Source: Clostridia bacterium (lineage in GTDB: Bacteria; Bacillota_A; Clostridia; Christensenellales; CAG-138). From it: a DNA stretch of 26,354 bases. A program made the position numbers and the translations under genes. Where the stretch lies: positions 1 to 26,354 of the forward strand of contig JAFZJT010000127.1 in NCBI GenBank assembly GCA_017553815.1, in the 5' to 3' direction. Under the pieces are notes generated by a model that was given only the letters and a program-made list of their open reading frames with translations, made no database searches and had not been told where the DNA came from. Positions 7,236 to 14,978 of the stretch are shown piece after piece; within the stretch, counting starts at the first letter, position 1, and each line of letters opens with the position of its first letter.

Positions 7236-7871
7236 TTGGAAGGCATTATAATCTTCTTTGTGATAGCGTCCATCATTTCCGCAGTAACCAATGCTGCAAA
7301 GAAGAATCAGCAAAATAGCGGAAACCGAAGCGGCGGGTTCTCTTCGAGCGCAGGCGGCGCCGCGCAAAGAACGGGCGCGTACACGGGCACGTCAACGAGC
7401 GAGCAGCGCGCAAGGCTGGAGCAGCTCAGAAAGCTGCAGCAGCAGAGGCAGCAGGCTTCTTCCAATGCGAATAGGAGCGGTTCCAACGCCGAAAAACCGA
7501 TCTATCCGCATGAAACTGAGGACTGCGGAGGCGGCAGCATCCACGACGGATACCATGAAGGCACCGTTCGCCGTCCCGCTCCCGCTTCGAGCGCGGAGGG
7601 CAGGCTTGGCAAGCAGGGCGTTTCCGATAAGGAAGGGCGAGGCGCTTCCGAGCTGTATAAAAAGGACTGGAACGAAAGACGGGTCAAGGCCGCGGATATC
7701 CCGTCGGTCGTGGAACCCGCTCCCGAAAAGGCGGAAACGGCGAGCGCTCCCGTAAAGAGCGAGCCGAGCGGAGCCGAGAGGCTCTCCAAGGCGCTTGCGG
7801 ATAAGCCCGCCATAGTGCAGGGTCTTATCTGGAGCGAGGTGCTCGGCAGACCGCTTTCGGACAGCCGATAA
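7236..7871 (+). CDS. Membrane-anchored low-complexity protein, last gene of the floA operon
   Basis: About 211 residues from TTG 7236. Residues 1-15 form one hydrophobic segment (MEGIIIFFVIASIIS...), after which the protein is polar and probably disordered: Ser/Gly/Ala-rich, with a Gln/Arg/Leu patch around LRKLQQQRQQ and many Lys/Glu/Pro residues. The last ~25 residues are ordered-looking again and include GLIWSEVLGRPLS. The gene follows floA by 40 bp and is closed by the terminator at 7911-7941. I do not recognise a named family. The architecture of anchor, long flexible linker and short C-terminal motif would suit a scaffold or tether, but no function is assigned. Confidence 0.7.
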   Translation: MEGIIIFFVIASIISAVTNAAKKNQQNSGNRSGGFSSSAGGAAQRTGAYTGTSTSEQRARLEQLRKLQQQRQQASSNANRSGSNAEKPIYPHETEDCGGGSIHDGYHEGTVRRPAPASSAEGRLGKQGVSDKEGRGASELYKKDWNERRVKAADIPSVVEPAPEKAETASAPVKSEPSGAERLSKALADKPAIVQGLIWSEVLGRPLSDSR

Positions 7872-7910
7872 ACTATCATCATTCAGTTGATAAGGGTTTC
7901 AGGTTTATAG

Positions 7911-7941
7911 ACGGAAGCGTTCCCGATGGGGACGCTTCCGT
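7911..7941 (+). terminator. Intrinsic terminator of the nfeD-floA operon
   Basis: ACGGAAGCGT (7911-7920) pairs perfectly with ACGCTTCCGT (7932-7941). A T-G pair and three C-G pairs continue the stem to a 3-nt loop. The following sequence is AT-rich (CACATATTATTATTTATT) but not a clean T-tract. Confidence 0.75.
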
Positions 7942-8015
7942 CACATATTATTATTTATTAACTAAAGAATATTAGATATTAGTTTTTACTTTTAGTATAT
8001 TAACAAAAAACTGTA

Positions 8016-8044
8016 TTGACCGAGTCGGCAAAAAATGTTATAGT
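8016..8044 (+). promoter_or_regulatory. Sigma-A promoter of the ArsR-type regulator gene
   Basis: TTGACC (8016-8021), a 17-bp spacer and TATAGT (8039-8044), in an AT-rich stretch. The predicted start is near 8051, giving an ~80-nt leader. Confidence 0.8.
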
Positions 8045-8052
8045 CCTAATAG

Positions 8053-8116
8053 TTGCAGTATAAATCGGTTTAGTGCCGAATCCGATCGATATCGATACGA
8101 AAATCGACCGCTGCAA
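8053..8116 (+). promoter_or_regulatory. Palindrome-rich leader of the ArsR-type regulator gene
   Basis: TTGCAG (8053-8058) and CTGCAA (8111-8116) are complementary and enclose ATCGG...CCGAT (8064-8068 and 8081-8085 region) and a perfect 12-bp palindrome ATCGATATCGAT (8085-8096). The leader may fold, or the palindrome may be an autoregulatory operator. Neither is shown. Confidence 0.4.
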
Positions 8117-8132
8117 ACGGAGGTAACACTGA

Positions 8133-9251
8133 ATGTTTAAGTACTACGCGCCCGTGGATGATGCTATTATCTTCCTTACGTCCAAGGTCAACAAGAGCAT
8201 GACCAACGGCGATCTGATAAGAACCTTAAACAAGAATCATCCTGCCCTTGAAAAGAAGCTCGAGCGTGTGCTCAGACCTGCGGTCGAGCTTGAAAAAAAG
8301 CTCAATGCGGCGATCAAGACCATCGATACGGACTATGACTTCCTGTTTTTGCTCGATCAGACGGCCGACGGAAACGGGGATCATCTCTACACTCCTGCTT
8401 GGCTGCTCTTCAGCTATTGCTCGGGAAGGGGAGAGTTTTCGACCGATCTTGCGACCGCGATAAAGAATCTTCATGCGCTTCCGCAGCATTTGAGGGACGT
8501 GCTCTTCCTCGACTATCTGCGCGATCTCAAGATCTTTTCCGACGTGAGAAGCATCCCGAAGGTGGATGAGAGCAACTGCGGCCAGATCATCGAAATGATG
8601 CGCAGCCTGAATATGGATCAGGGCGTGCGCACGAGGCTCATCGAGCTCTATGTCAATTTTGATGAATATGTTTCCCGCTTGGGCGCAATACTCAAGCCCG
8701 CTGTGGACGTGATTATCGAAAACGAGTCGATCTATGCCGACGATATCAAAAAGAACGAGGAGGCGATCGACGCACTCGGCGGTCTGCGCGGCGTTGTGAA
8801 GCAGAAGTACGGCTTTGAAATGAAGGAGGGCGTTGCAGAGCGCATGCACCTTTGTGTGCTCACTCCGAACAAGGCTAGCCTCAAGGACGATGTGAACGAC
8901 AATGTGGACGCATTCTTCGGCGTGAACGTTCTTGAGCTTGTGGACATCGTTTTCTCGGGTCGTGAGAATCAGAAGCTTTCCACCATGTTCAAAATGCTTT
9001 CCGATGAAACGAGGCTTGAGATACTGCATTCGATCTGCAAAAAGCCGATGTACGGTCTCGAGCTTGCAGAGCAGTTCTCCATCTCCGCGCCCACCGTTTC
9101 CTACCACATGCGCAAGCTCGGCATGGGCGGCTTCACCGAGAGCTATTTCGACGGCGGAAGAACCTATTACCGCGCGAATATCGAGAATATCAAGCACTTT
9201 GTTAAGAGCTTTGAGGACTTCCTGACATCCGATCAGGACGATGCGCAGTAA
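8133..9251 (+). CDS. Transcription regulator with C-terminal ArsR-type helix-turn-helix
   Basis: 372 residues. Residues about 281-350 form a winged helix-turn-helix of the ArsR/SmtB type: MFKMLSDETRLEIL, then GLELAEQFSISAPTVSYHMR as the helix-turn-helix, then a wing with GGRTYYRA. The first ~280 residues are mostly helical in composition with no motif I recognise and no metal-binding cysteine pair like that of classical ArsR sensors. Ordinary ArsR proteins are about 100-120 residues, so the N-terminal part is probably a sensing or dimerisation domain. GGAGGT precedes ATG 8133. It is monocistronic: promoter at 8016-8044, hairpin terminator at 9299-9322. The target genes are unknown; the floA operon upstream and gdhA downstream each have their own signals. 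Confidence 0.8.
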   Translation: MFKYYAPVDDAIIFLTSKVNKSMTNGDLIRTLNKNHPALEKKLERVLRPAVELEKKLNAAIKTIDTDYDFLFLLDQTADGNGDHLYTPAWLLFSYCSGRGEFSTDLATAIKNLHALPQHLRDVLFLDYLRDLKIFSDVRSIPKVDESNCGQIIEMMRSLNMDQGVRTRLIELYVNFDEYVSRLGAILKPAVDVIIENESIYADDIKKNEEAIDALGGLRGVVKQKYGFEMKEGVAERMHLCVLTPNKASLKDDVNDNVDAFFGVNVLELVDIVFSGRENQKLSTMFKMLSDETRLEILHSICKKPMYGLELAEQFSISAPTVSYHMRKLGMGGFTESYFDGGRTYYRANIENIKHFVKSFEDFLTSDQDDAQ

Positions 9252-9298
9252 AAAATCGCTTATGCGCGAATAAAGCCAATCAAATACAGTTTGTTTTA

Positions 9299-9322
9299 AT
9301 CCGCCGAGGTCACTCGGCGGAT
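9299..9322 (+). terminator. Terminator hairpin after the ArsR-type regulator
   Basis: ATCCGCCGAG (9299-9308) and CTCGGCGGAT (9313-9322) form a perfect 10-bp GC-rich stem with a 4-nt loop, 48 bp after the stop. Only a short T-run (GCTTTGTG) follows. Confidence 0.55.
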
Positions 9323-9355
9323 GCTTTGTGCTCGGCTTCGTTTCGCTGCGCGCAT

Positions 9356-9391
9356 AAAAATACCCGAGCACTCTTACGGAAGCTCGGGTAT
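9356..9391 (-). terminator. Intrinsic terminator of gdhA
   Basis: On the minus strand, ATACCCGAGC and GCTCGGGTAT form a 10-bp stem around a 12-nt loop, directly followed by TTTT. It lies about 30 bp after the gdhA stop. A classical intrinsic terminator. Confidence 0.85.
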
Positions 9392-9422
9392 GACGCTTTA
9401 TTTGGTTAAACGCTTAGAGGGA

Positions 9423-10772
9423 TTAGACGATGCCCTGAGCCATCATAGCGTCGGCAACCTTCTTGAAGCCCGCGAGGTTTGCGCCGGCAACGAGGTTGTA
9501 GCCGAGGCCCGCCTCTTCAGCCGCTTCAACGGAAGCCTTGTGGATGTTCTTCATGATGTTAACGAGCTTGCCGTCCACTTCCTCAGCGGTCCAGGCAAGA
9601 CGCTCGGAGTTCTGGCTCATTTCGAGACCGGAAACCGCAACGCCGCCCGCATTGACTGCCTTGGAGGGAGCCACGATCATGCCGGGCTGAGCCATCATGT
9701 GGAACAGCGCCTCGTTGGTGGTGGGCATGTTCGCAACCTCGATGTAGTACTTGGTGCCGTTTGCGATGATCTGCTCGGCCTCTTCCATGCGGATCTCGTT
9801 CTGGAATGCGCAGGGCATGCAGATATCGGCCTTCTGACCCCAGGGCTTCTTGCCGGGGATGAACTCAACGCCGAACTTATCGGCATAATCCTGAACCTTG
9901 TTGCGGCCGGAGTTGCGCATCTCGAGCATGTAGTCGAGCTTCTCCTGAGTGCAAACGCCGTCGGGATCGTAGATATAGCCGTCGGGGCCAGCGAGGGTAA
10001 CGACCTTTGCGCCAAGCTCCATAGCCTTGGTGCAAACGCCCCAAGATACGTTGCCGAAACCGGAGATAGCGATGGTCTTGCCCTTGATGCTGTCCTTCTC
10101 ATGCTCGAGAACCTCGCAGAGATAGTAAACAGCGCCGAAACCGGTCGCCTCGGGACGGATCAGGGAGCCGCCGAAGCTGAGACCCTTGCCGGTGAGAACG
10201 CCGTTCTCATAAGCGCCGCGGATCTTCTTGTACTGACCGAAGAGGAAGCCGATCTCACGGCCGCCAACGCCGATGTCGCCTGCGGGAACGTCAACGTTCG
10301 GTCCGATGTGGCGCTGGAGCTCGGTCATGAAGCTCTGGCAGAAGCGCATGATCTCAGCATCGGTCTTGCCGTTGGGATCGAAATCGGAGCCGCCCTTGCC
10401 GCCGCCCATGGGCAGGGAAGTGAGGCTGTTTTTGAAGGTCTGCTCGAAGCCGAGGAACTTCATAACGGAGAGATTTACATGGGATGCGAAGCGCAGGCCT
10501 CCCTTGTAGGGGCCGATAGCGCTGTTGAACTGTACGCGGAAACCGCGGTTGACCTGAACCTTACCGTCGCGATCCACCCAGGGTACGCGGAACTCGATAA
10601 CGCGCTCGGGCTCAACAAGACGCTCGAGAAGGCCGTTCTCTTCGTATTCAGGATGCTTTTCAACCATCGGCTCGAGGGAACGAAGAACCTCTTCAACGGT
10701 CTGGATGAATTCGGGCTCATGCGCGTCGCGTGCGCGAACCTTCTCGATGACTCTTTCGATGTAGGCGTTCAT
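9423..10772 (-). CDS. gdhA: NADP-type glutamate dehydrogenase
   Basis: 449 residues, the usual length of hexameric NADP-dependent GDH (EC 1.4.1.4), which makes glutamate from 2-oxoglutarate and ammonia in the cytoplasm. Family landmarks: YKGGLRF, LPMGGGKGG with the active-site lysine region, PAGDIGVGGREIG with the catalytic Asp, and the nucleotide-binding ISGFGNVSWG in the C-terminal Rossmann domain. The start is set at ATG 10772. A longer frame begins at TTG 10787, but that codon is part of the Shine-Dalgarno TTGGAGGA. It stands alone with its own promoter (10864-10892) and terminator (9356-9391). Confidence 0.96.
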   Translation of the reverse strand: MNAYIERVIEKVRARDAHEPEFIQTVEEVLRSLEPMVEKHPEYEENGLLERLVEPERVIEFRVPWVDRDGKVQVNRGFRVQFNSAIGPYKGGLRFASHVNLSVMKFLGFEQTFKNSLTSLPMGGGKGGSDFDPNGKTDAEIMRFCQSFMTELQRHIGPNVDVPAGDIGVGGREIGFLFGQYKKIRGAYENGVLTGKGLSFGGSLIRPEATGFGAVYYLCEVLEHEKDSIKGKTIAISGFGNVSWGVCTKAMELGAKVVTLAGPDGYIYDPDGVCTQEKLDYMLEMRNSGRNKVQDYADKFGVEFIPGKKPWGQKADICMPCAFQNEIRMEEAEQIIANGTKYYIEVANMPTTNEALFHMMAQPGMIVAPSKAVNAGGVAVSGLEMSQNSERLAWTAEEVDGKLVNIMKNIHKASVEAAEEAGLGYNLVAGANLAGFKKVADAMMAQGIV

Positions 10773-10863
10773 TTGAAAATCCTCCAAGTGAAATATAATG
10801 ATTTTTCTGCCGTTTGCCGGCGCGGCGGAAAGCCGTTTTTATCAGCATTACCAACCTGATAGT

Positions 10864-10892
10864 ATGATAAACCCATGCGCGGCCAAAGTCAA
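10864..10892 (-). promoter_or_regulatory. Sigma-A promoter of gdhA
   Basis: On the minus strand, TTGACT (10892-10887), a 17-bp spacer and TATCAT (10869-10864). The predicted leader is about 85 nt, and its GC-rich middle (around 10810-10840) may fold, but I see no terminator-antiterminator pair. Confidence 0.75.
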
Positions 10893-10946
10893 CAGTTATC
10901 CGAAAATATACTTAGAAAACAATGGTTTTTTCATGGGATTTTGCTC

Positions 10947-12134
10947 TCACAGACTTATCTTATCAAGTATCCCGTTTGCATAGGCAAGGAATATCCCGTA
11001 ATTCGTCATCGGAACGCGCTGCTCCTTCGCGCGGTCTATGCGCGAAAGCACGTATTTGCGGTTGAACATACACGCGCCGCACTGGATGATAAGCGCGTAT
11101 GGCGTTAAGTCATCGGGAAAGTCCGTGCCGCCGAGGATATCTATCTTTATTCCTTCGCCCACAAGCTTTTTTAACAGCTTCGGTATCTTCACCCTGCCGA
11201 TGTCCTCATTCTGCGGGGCGTGGGAGCAGCATTCGGCGATCAGCACACGCGAATTCTCCGTAAGCTGCGGTATGATCTTCGCGCCCTCCATATAGTAGTC
11301 CATATCGCCCTTGAGCGCCGCGAACAGCACCGAAAACGATGTCAGGAGGCTCTTTTCGGGCTTTTTTTCATACACCTCGCCGAACGCCTGCGAATCGGTT
11401 ATGATAAGCGACGGCGGCTCCTTTAAAGCCGAAAGCGCATTCTCCATGCCCTCGGGCGTGCAGCCTATCACGGTGCAGCGGTTGTCCAACAGGTCGCGTA
11501 TCGTCTGCACCTGCGGCAAAATAAGCCTGCCCTTTGGCGCGGACGCGTCCTGCGGCATAACCAGCAGCACGGTATCGCCCGCATGAACGAGCGCGCCCGT
11601 GATCGAGGGCAGCTCGAAGCCCTCGGGCAGAAGCGCGATAAGCTCCTTGATAAGCTTTTCGCGCGAAGCCTTGTCGAAGGGATCGATGCCGATAAGCTCC
11701 GCGCCGATCTCGGCCTTCACTCGCGCTTTAAGCGCCTCGGCGTCGCCGTCCGTCCTGCCGAGAAGCGGCAGAACGGGCGTTTTTTTCGCCTTGAACGCGC
11801 GAAATCTCTTTATATCCTCGTCGGTGTCCGAATCCGAAAACAGCAGCACGGCGATATCCGCTTTTTCCGCCGCCTTATCGGTTTTTTCCACGCGAAGCAG
11901 CCCAAGCTCGCCCTCGTCGTCATAGCCCGCCGTGTCGATGAGTACGCAGGGGCCGAGCGAGGGGAGTTCCATGGGCTTACTCACGGGGTCGGTCGTGGTG
12001 CCCTTGACGGGCGAAACGATGGTCACATCTTGCCCCGCAAGCAGGTTCACAAGCGTGGATTTTCCGCTGTTGCGCGAGCCGAAAAAGCCTATATGCAGGC
12101 GGTTTGCGGATGGGGTTTTATTTAAATCGGCCAT
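10947..12134 (-). CDS. hydF: [FeFe]-hydrogenase maturation GTPase HydF
   Basis: 395 residues. HydF is the scaffold on which the 2Fe subcluster of the H-cluster is assembled before transfer to apo-hydrogenase HydA. The N-terminal GTPase domain has the P-loop GSRNSGKS (19-26), TTTD (46-49) and DTAG (67-70). A middle dimerisation domain follows, and the C-terminal FeS domain has the expected CxH-x46-CxxC motif: C303, H305, C352 and C355. AAGGAG lies just upstream of ATG 12134, overlapping the end of hydG 12 bp away. Last gene of the regulator-hydE-hydG-hydF operon. Confidence 0.95.
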   Translation of the reverse strand: MADLNKTPSANRLHIGFFGSRNSGKSTLVNLLAGQDVTIVSPVKGTTTDPVSKPMELPSLGPCVLIDTAGYDDEGELGLLRVEKTDKAAEKADIAVLLFSDSDTDEDIKRFRAFKAKKTPVLPLLGRTDGDAEALKARVKAEIGAELIGIDPFDKASREKLIKELIALLPEGFELPSITGALVHAGDTVLLVMPQDASAPKGRLILPQVQTIRDLLDNRCTVIGCTPEGMENALSALKEPPSLIITDSQAFGEVYEKKPEKSLLTSFSVLFAALKGDMDYYMEGAKIIPQLTENSRVLIAECCSHAPQNEDIGRVKIPKLLKKLVGEGIKIDILGGTDFPDDLTPYALIIQCGACMFNRKYVLSRIDRAKEQRVPMTNYGIFLAYANGILDKISL

Positions 12135-12146
12135 ATTTACTCCTTC

Positions 12147-13565
12147 TCAGAAACGGAAATCCCTTTCGCCGTTCTCGATTTTAACGAGCCTTTCGGCGGC
12201 TATACCGCGCACCTTGTCGCTCGCCACGTTCTTCATCTCTTTTTCTATCAGCTTGTCGCCGACCTCGCGGGTTTTCGGCGAAGCGTAGTCCATCAGATAT
12301 TCCTTCAAGGTCATAAGTGCGTTCGGCTGGCAGCAGTTCTGTATCTGCCCGCTCTTACATAGGCTCATGAACCTGTCGCCCGTGCGCCCCTCGCGGTAGC
12401 AGGCGGTGCAGAAAGAGGGAATATAGCCCTGCTCCATCAGCCAGCGCACGACATCATCAAGCGTGCGGTTGTCGCTGACGTCGAACTGCTCGCTCTTTTC
12501 GTCCTCCGGCTCCTCCTCGGCATAGCCGCCAACGCTCGTTCTCGATGCGCCGCTTATCTGGGAAACGCCGAGATGCAGCAGCCTTTCGCGCACGGACTTG
12601 CTTTCGCGCGTGGAGATTATCATGCCCGTGTACGGCACGGAGATGCGGATGCAGGCGGTGATTTTGGCAAAGGTGTCGTCGTCGATGCCGTTGTCGAAAA
12701 CGTCGGGATCGATGTCGTCCGCGCGCTTGATGCGTGGAACGCTTATCGTGTGCGGTCCAACGCCGTAGGTCGCCTCAAGATGCTCCGCGTGCATGAGCAG
12801 CCCCGCGAATTCGTAGCGGTAAAGCTCAAGACCGAACAGCACGCCGAGCCCAACGTCGTCTATGCCGCCCTGCATCGCCCTGTCCATCGCCTCGGTGTGG
12901 TAGTTGTAGTTGTGCTTTGGGCCGGTCGGATGCAGCTTTTCATAGCTTTCCTTATGATAGGTCTCTTGGAAGAGAATGTATGTGCCGATGCCGGCGTCGC
13001 GCAGCTTGCGGTAGTTTTCAACCGTCGTTGCGGCGATATTGACGTTCACGCGGCGGATAGCGCCGTTCTTATGCTTTATGGAGTAGATGGTTTTTATAGA
13101 CTCCAAAATGTATTCTATTGGATTATTCACGGGATCCTCGCCCGCTTCGAGCGCAAGGCGCTTATGCCCCATATCCTGAAGCGCGGTCACTTCGCGCACG
13201 ATGTCCTCCTGCGAGAGCTTTTTTCTTGCGATATGCTTGTTTTGATAATGATACGGGCAGTAAATGCAGCCGTTCACGCAGTAGTTGGAGAGGTACAGCG
13301 GCGCAAACATAACTATGCGGCTGCCGTAAAAATCCTTCTTTATCTGCTCGGCAAGCTTATACATTATTTCGGTCCTGTCGGGCAGCTCGCAGGCCAGCAG
13401 CACGCTCGCCTCGCGGTGGGAAAGGCCCTTTCTAAGCTCTGCCTTTTCAAGGATGGCGTCGATAAGCTCGGCATTGTTCTTGTTCGCGTCGGCATAGGCG
13501 AGGGTATCGAGTATCTCCTCATGGTTGATGAACTCGGTTGCATCGTGGGATTTGGGATCGTACAT
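12147..13565 (-). CDS. hydG: [FeFe]-hydrogenase maturation radical SAM enzyme HydG
   Basis: 472 residues. HydG cleaves tyrosine to give the CO and CN ligands of the H-cluster. The radical SAM cluster motif CX3CX2C is at C96, C100 and C103 (CVNGCIYC). The C-terminal auxiliary cluster motif CX2CX22C is complete (C386, C389, C412), which separates HydG from its relative ThiH. The rest is the family's TIM-barrel core. The start ATG 13565 follows AAAGGAAAAG. It sits 70 bp after hydE and 12 bp before hydF. Confidence 0.96.
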   Translation of the reverse strand: MYDPKSHDATEFINHEEILDTLAYADANKNNAELIDAILEKAELRKGLSHREASVLLACELPDRTEIMYKLAEQIKKDFYGSRIVMFAPLYLSNYCVNGCIYCPYHYQNKHIARKKLSQEDIVREVTALQDMGHKRLALEAGEDPVNNPIEYILESIKTIYSIKHKNGAIRRVNVNIAATTVENYRKLRDAGIGTYILFQETYHKESYEKLHPTGPKHNYNYHTEAMDRAMQGGIDDVGLGVLFGLELYRYEFAGLLMHAEHLEATYGVGPHTISVPRIKRADDIDPDVFDNGIDDDTFAKITACIRISVPYTGMIISTRESKSVRERLLHLGVSQISGASRTSVGGYAEEEPEDEKSEQFDVSDNRTLDDVVRWLMEQGYIPSFCTACYREGRTGDRFMSLCKSGQIQNCCQPNALMTLKEYLMDYASPKTREVGDKLIEKEMKNVASDKVRGIAAERLVKIENGERDFRF

Positions 13566-13635
13566 ATCTTTTCCTTTCTTCGGGGTGAGGGAAAGCCTTG
13601 CCCCTTAGCTTTATTTGAGTTTGATGTAATGCTTT

Positions 13636-14727
13636 TTATTCGGTAAGCTTGCTGTCGCCCCTTGCGGTAACGACCTCATGCCCGATGGAGCGCATACGTC
13701 CGGCAAGGCAGTTTTTGCACTGCGCCGCCTCGTCTCCCGTGCATATCTTGTTGTCGTAAAGCGCGTATTTGCTCCGAACGGCAACGGGGGAGAGGTTGGG
13801 CATACATACGTTGCCTCCGGCAAGGATGCCCATCTCGCGCCCGCGCGGATGGATCGTGCCGAGCGCGGTGGTGGAAGGCAGCAGCACCTCGGGCAGCAGT
13901 ATGCGAACGATGCTCAGGAAAAACAGCGTTTGCTCGAAAGTGCCCGCCTTTTCGTTTGCAAACGGCGTATCGTGCGCGGGTATGAACGGACCCATGCCGA
14001 CCATCTGCGGGCGAAAATCGCGTATAAACACAAGATCATCCGCGAGTGCTTCGTAGGTTTGATAGGGCGAGCCTATCATCATGCCGCAGCCCACCTGATA
14101 GCCGAGCTCGCGAAGATTCTTGAGGCATTCCATGCGCGTTTCAAGCTTCATCTCCGCGGGGTGGAGCTTCGCGTAATGCTCCGCGTTCGCGGTTTCATGG
14201 CGCAAAAGATACCTGTCCGCGCCCGCCTCGCGCCAAAGCGCATAGACCTCCTTCGGGTGCTCTCCGAGCGAGAGCGTCACCGCGCAATCGGGATAGCTTT
14301 GCTTTATCTCGCGCACGATATCGACTATCTTCTCGGGCGTGAAATAGGCGTCCTCGCCGCCCTGCAAAACGAACGTGCGGAAGCCGAGCGCATAGCCCTG
14401 CTCGCAGCAGGCGAGAATCTCGTCCTTGGTGAGCCTGTACCTTTCTGCGGTCGGATTCCCGCGCCTTATGCCGCAGTAAAGGCAGTTGTTTTTGCAATAG
14501 TTTGATATCTCGATAAGCCCGCGCACATACACGGCGTTGCCGTAGTGAAGCTGCTTGAGCTCAAGCGCCCTTTTCGCAAGCTTTTCGCGAAGCGCGGCGG
14601 CCGATTCGGAAGGCAGCTCCCTTTCGGCGCGGATAAGCGCGGCAAACTCGTTCTTTGAGAGCTTTTCGCCGCAGATGAGCTTTTCGGCAAGCTCAAACGC
14701 CTTGGTTTTAAGTTCAGTTTGATTCAT
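13636..14727 (-). CDS. hydE: [FeFe]-hydrogenase maturation radical SAM enzyme HydE
   Basis: 363 residues. HydE is the second radical SAM enzyme of H-cluster assembly and is thought to process an Fe(CO)2(CN)-cysteine precursor made by HydG. The cluster motif CX3CX2C is at C78, C82 and C85 (CKNNCLYC). Near the C terminus CTGDEAAQCKNC gives the Cx7CxxC pattern of the optional second cluster seen in Thermotoga HydE. It starts inside the stop of the upstream regulator gene (ATGA overlap), indicating coupled translation. Confidence 0.94.
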   Translation of the reverse strand: MNQTELKTKAFELAEKLICGEKLSKNEFAALIRAERELPSESAAALREKLAKRALELKQLHYGNAVYVRGLIEISNYCKNNCLYCGIRRGNPTAERYRLTKDEILACCEQGYALGFRTFVLQGGEDAYFTPEKIVDIVREIKQSYPDCAVTLSLGEHPKEVYALWREAGADRYLLRHETANAEHYAKLHPAEMKLETRMECLKNLRELGYQVGCGMMIGSPYQTYEALADDLVFIRDFRPQMVGMGPFIPAHDTPFANEKAGTFEQTLFFLSIVRILLPEVLLPSTTALGTIHPRGREMGILAGGNVCMPNLSPVAVRSKYALYDNKICTGDEAAQCKNCLAGRMRSIGHEVVTARGDSKLTE

Positions 14728-14978
14728 CTTATCTTTGAATATACGGCGGAGGTGGAAACGCCGTCCAGCATGCCGATCTTGCCGGAGAGCGTGGAAACGA
14801 TATCGGTCGGCGCGTCGAGCACGACCGAGATTATGTTGATGCCGCGTTTATGGTAGGGGATACCCATGCGCCCGATGACGTATTCGCCGTATTGGTGCAA
14901 TATCGCGTTGAGCCTCTCAACGGAATCGGGGTTTTCAACAACTATGCCCAGCTGGGCGACTCTTTTATTGGTTTCCAT
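14724..14978 (-). CDS. TM1266-type iron-only hydrogenase system regulator
   Basis: 84 residues, a small soluble ACT-like/NikR-C-like fold: an RVAQLGIVVEN strand, a helix with NAILHQYGEYVIGRMG, and a HKRGINIISVVLDAP strand. The family is named for TM1266 and is regularly encoded with hydE, hydF and hydG. It is presumed to sense something related to hydrogenase maturation, but it has no DNA-binding domain of its own. GGAGG precedes ATG 14978. It is the first gene of the operon, behind the structured leader at about 14979-15196. Confidence 0.85.
   Translation of the reverse strand: METNKRVAQLGIVVENPDSVERLNAILHQYGEYVIGRMGIPYHKRGINIISVVLDAPTDIVSTLSGKIGMLDGVSTSAVYSKIR

Noticed and set aside
8226..9371. 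A 381-codon open frame on the minus strand over the ArsR-type regulator
   Set aside because: It lies opposite a gene with promoter, Shine-Dalgarno and recognisable helix-turn-helix, begins inside the gdhA terminator region and resembles no protein.
9321..10859. A 512-codon open frame on the plus strand over gdhA
   Set aside because: It is antisense to nearly all of gdhA, has no Shine-Dalgarno at its start and runs across the gdhA terminator. Long antisense frames opposite strongly codon-biased GDH genes are a known artefact.
12573..13646. A 357-codon plus-strand frame opposite hydG
   Set aside because: Antisense to conserved HydG sequence with all cluster motifs; no ribosome-binding site or recognisable content.
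13678..14505. A 275-codon plus-strand frame opposite hydE
   Set aside because: Same reason: shadow of a well-supported radical SAM gene in GC-rich sequence.
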